From the NCBI RefSeq assembly GCF_009362735.1, contig NZ_WHNP01000004.1:62001-126000 (forward strand): a stretch of 64,000 nucleotides of DNA, read 5' to 3'. Positions 63,357 to 64,000 of this stretch are shown in pieces; position 1 is the stretch's first letter, and each line of letters starts with the position of its first letter. Position numbers and translations under genes: made by a program. The DNA is from Paraburkholderia franconis. GTDB lineage: Bacteria > Pseudomonadota > Gammaproteobacteria > Burkholderiales > Burkholderiaceae. A model generated the notes under the pieces. That model saw only the letters and a program-made list of their open reading frames with translations, ran no database searches and was not told the origin of the DNA.

Positions 63357-63881
63357 GTCGACTCCTCTTCAAAGCACGGCCCTTCGAAGCGGCCATGTTG
63401 GAAAGACAGAACCTTACGTTCTGCTTCTGACGGCCGCCCGCAGCCGCAAAAGCGGCCACTCTTGTGCGGGCGAAAACGCATGCGCCGCGCGTCGTTGCGC
63501 CCTGGCGGCGAACGAACGGAGCGGCTGCACGCTGCAAGACAGCGTAGCGGTAAGCTTGTCACGGCCGGCAAAAATGGCCGGTCATATGGCGAGCATGCTA
63601 ACGGCTTGCTATCGCGGGATAAATGCCGCGGAATTGAACACTCAATTTATCTAATTCAAACAATGAGGCCGCTTTGATCTGCGGTAGGGGCGCAATCGCT
63701 TGCCCGTCGTGCGATTGCGTCGATGCATATGCACATGAATCGTGCGCGAATCGCGCAGATGCACGCCATAGGAGCTACGTCGAGCAGGGTCTTGCCTTGA
63801 CTTCGAAATGCGGGCGTCCATACTCGACTGACGCCTTGGCGCTTCGCCACGAGCTCATTTCATCGCAAGGACACGACCGTT
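63357..63881. other. Intergenic region, DUF3331 to DUF427
   Basis: A 525-bp divergent gap. No supported gene, repeat or operator was seen. Confidence 0.45.
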
Positions 63882-64000
63882 ATGGACAAGACAGTGAAGG
63901 TTCCCGGCCCCGATCATCCCATCACGATTGCAAAGAGCGGATCGCGCGTCGTCGTGTCCGTGGCGGGGCGCAAGATCGCCGACAGCAACGATGCGCTTTC
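63882..64000 (+). CDS. DUF427-domain protein, 5' part
   Basis: The frame begins MDKTVKVPGPDHPITIAKSG and continues SRVVVSVAGRKIADSND to the window edge. That is the beginning of DUF427, a small beta-rich family common in proteobacteria and actinobacteria. The 3' part is outside the window. No strong ribosome site is seen before the ATG. Function unknown. Confidence 0.8.
   Translation, partial: MDKTVKVPGPDHPITIAKSGSRVVVSVAGRKIADSNDAL

Overview
The window is a stretch of a Burkholderiaceae chromosome, most likely Paraburkholderia or Caballeronia. The grounds are high GC with codon usage ending in G or C, a beta-proteobacterial rpoD with a TTG start, a DUF3331 gene, an orphan VgrG island, and the block DUF3141-pta-ackA-fabI that is typical of Burkholderia sensu lato. 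I see no rRNA, tRNA, CRISPR array, complete insertion sequence or prophage. Genus-level placement is an inference.

Layout. 0-0.9 kb: the 3' end of an FAD-dependent fumarate-reductase-like gene. 0.9-6.8 kb: a type VI secretion island read leftward, made of a vgrG with an internal deletion and frameshift, a large metallopeptidase-like effector, a candidate immunity lipoprotein and a PAAR tip. 7-16.4 kb: a probable sulfolactate catabolic locus. A UTRA-type GntR repressor sits between a leftward sulfonate-type ABC transporter operon and a rightward operon suyA-suyB-dctA-like-slcC-like-comC-like. Copies of one operator-like motif lie on both promoters, tying the two operons to one regulator. 16.4-19.9 kb: a beta-helix lipoprotein and small proteins. 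20-26 kb: a LysR regulator, an OsmC/Ohr protein, NudC, a SulP transporter and a methyltransferase.

26-30.3 kb: a four-gene MacA/MacB-like exporter with two unlike permeases. 30.3-34.2 kb: a YciI protein, a LysR regulator with a histone-H1-like tail, an aldehyde dehydrogenase and a GNAT acetyltransferase. 34.4-39.5 kb: a GGDEF-EAL protein with a C-terminal sensor, tRNA 2-selenouridine synthase, a CBS protein and siroheme methyltransferase. 39.5-40.4 kb: two divergent leaders carrying related long hairpins. 40.4-43.9 kb: a sugar-acid cassette (SMP-30 lactonase, LacI regulator, FAH-family enzyme). 44-48.4 kb: two exported proteins, rpoD with a palindrome in its promoter, and a small membrane protein.

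48.6-53.9 kb: the DUF3141-pta-ackA-fabI operon with an FNR-like box upstream, which suggests low-oxygen carbon overflow. 54.3-58.5 kb: an acyl-CoA dehydrogenase, a TauE/SafE exporter and several small envelope proteins. 58.6-59.6 kb: an AT-rich gap and a transposase-like helix-turn-helix protein. 59.6-61 kb: a lytic-transglycosylase trio. 61-64 kb: WrbA, a YbaK-type deacylase, DUF3331, and the start of a DUF427 gene that runs off the window.

The most coherent new-looking biology is the sulfolactate regulon at 9.7-16.3 kb, the effector island at 0.9-6.8 kb, and the paired leader hairpins at 39.5-40.1 kb.
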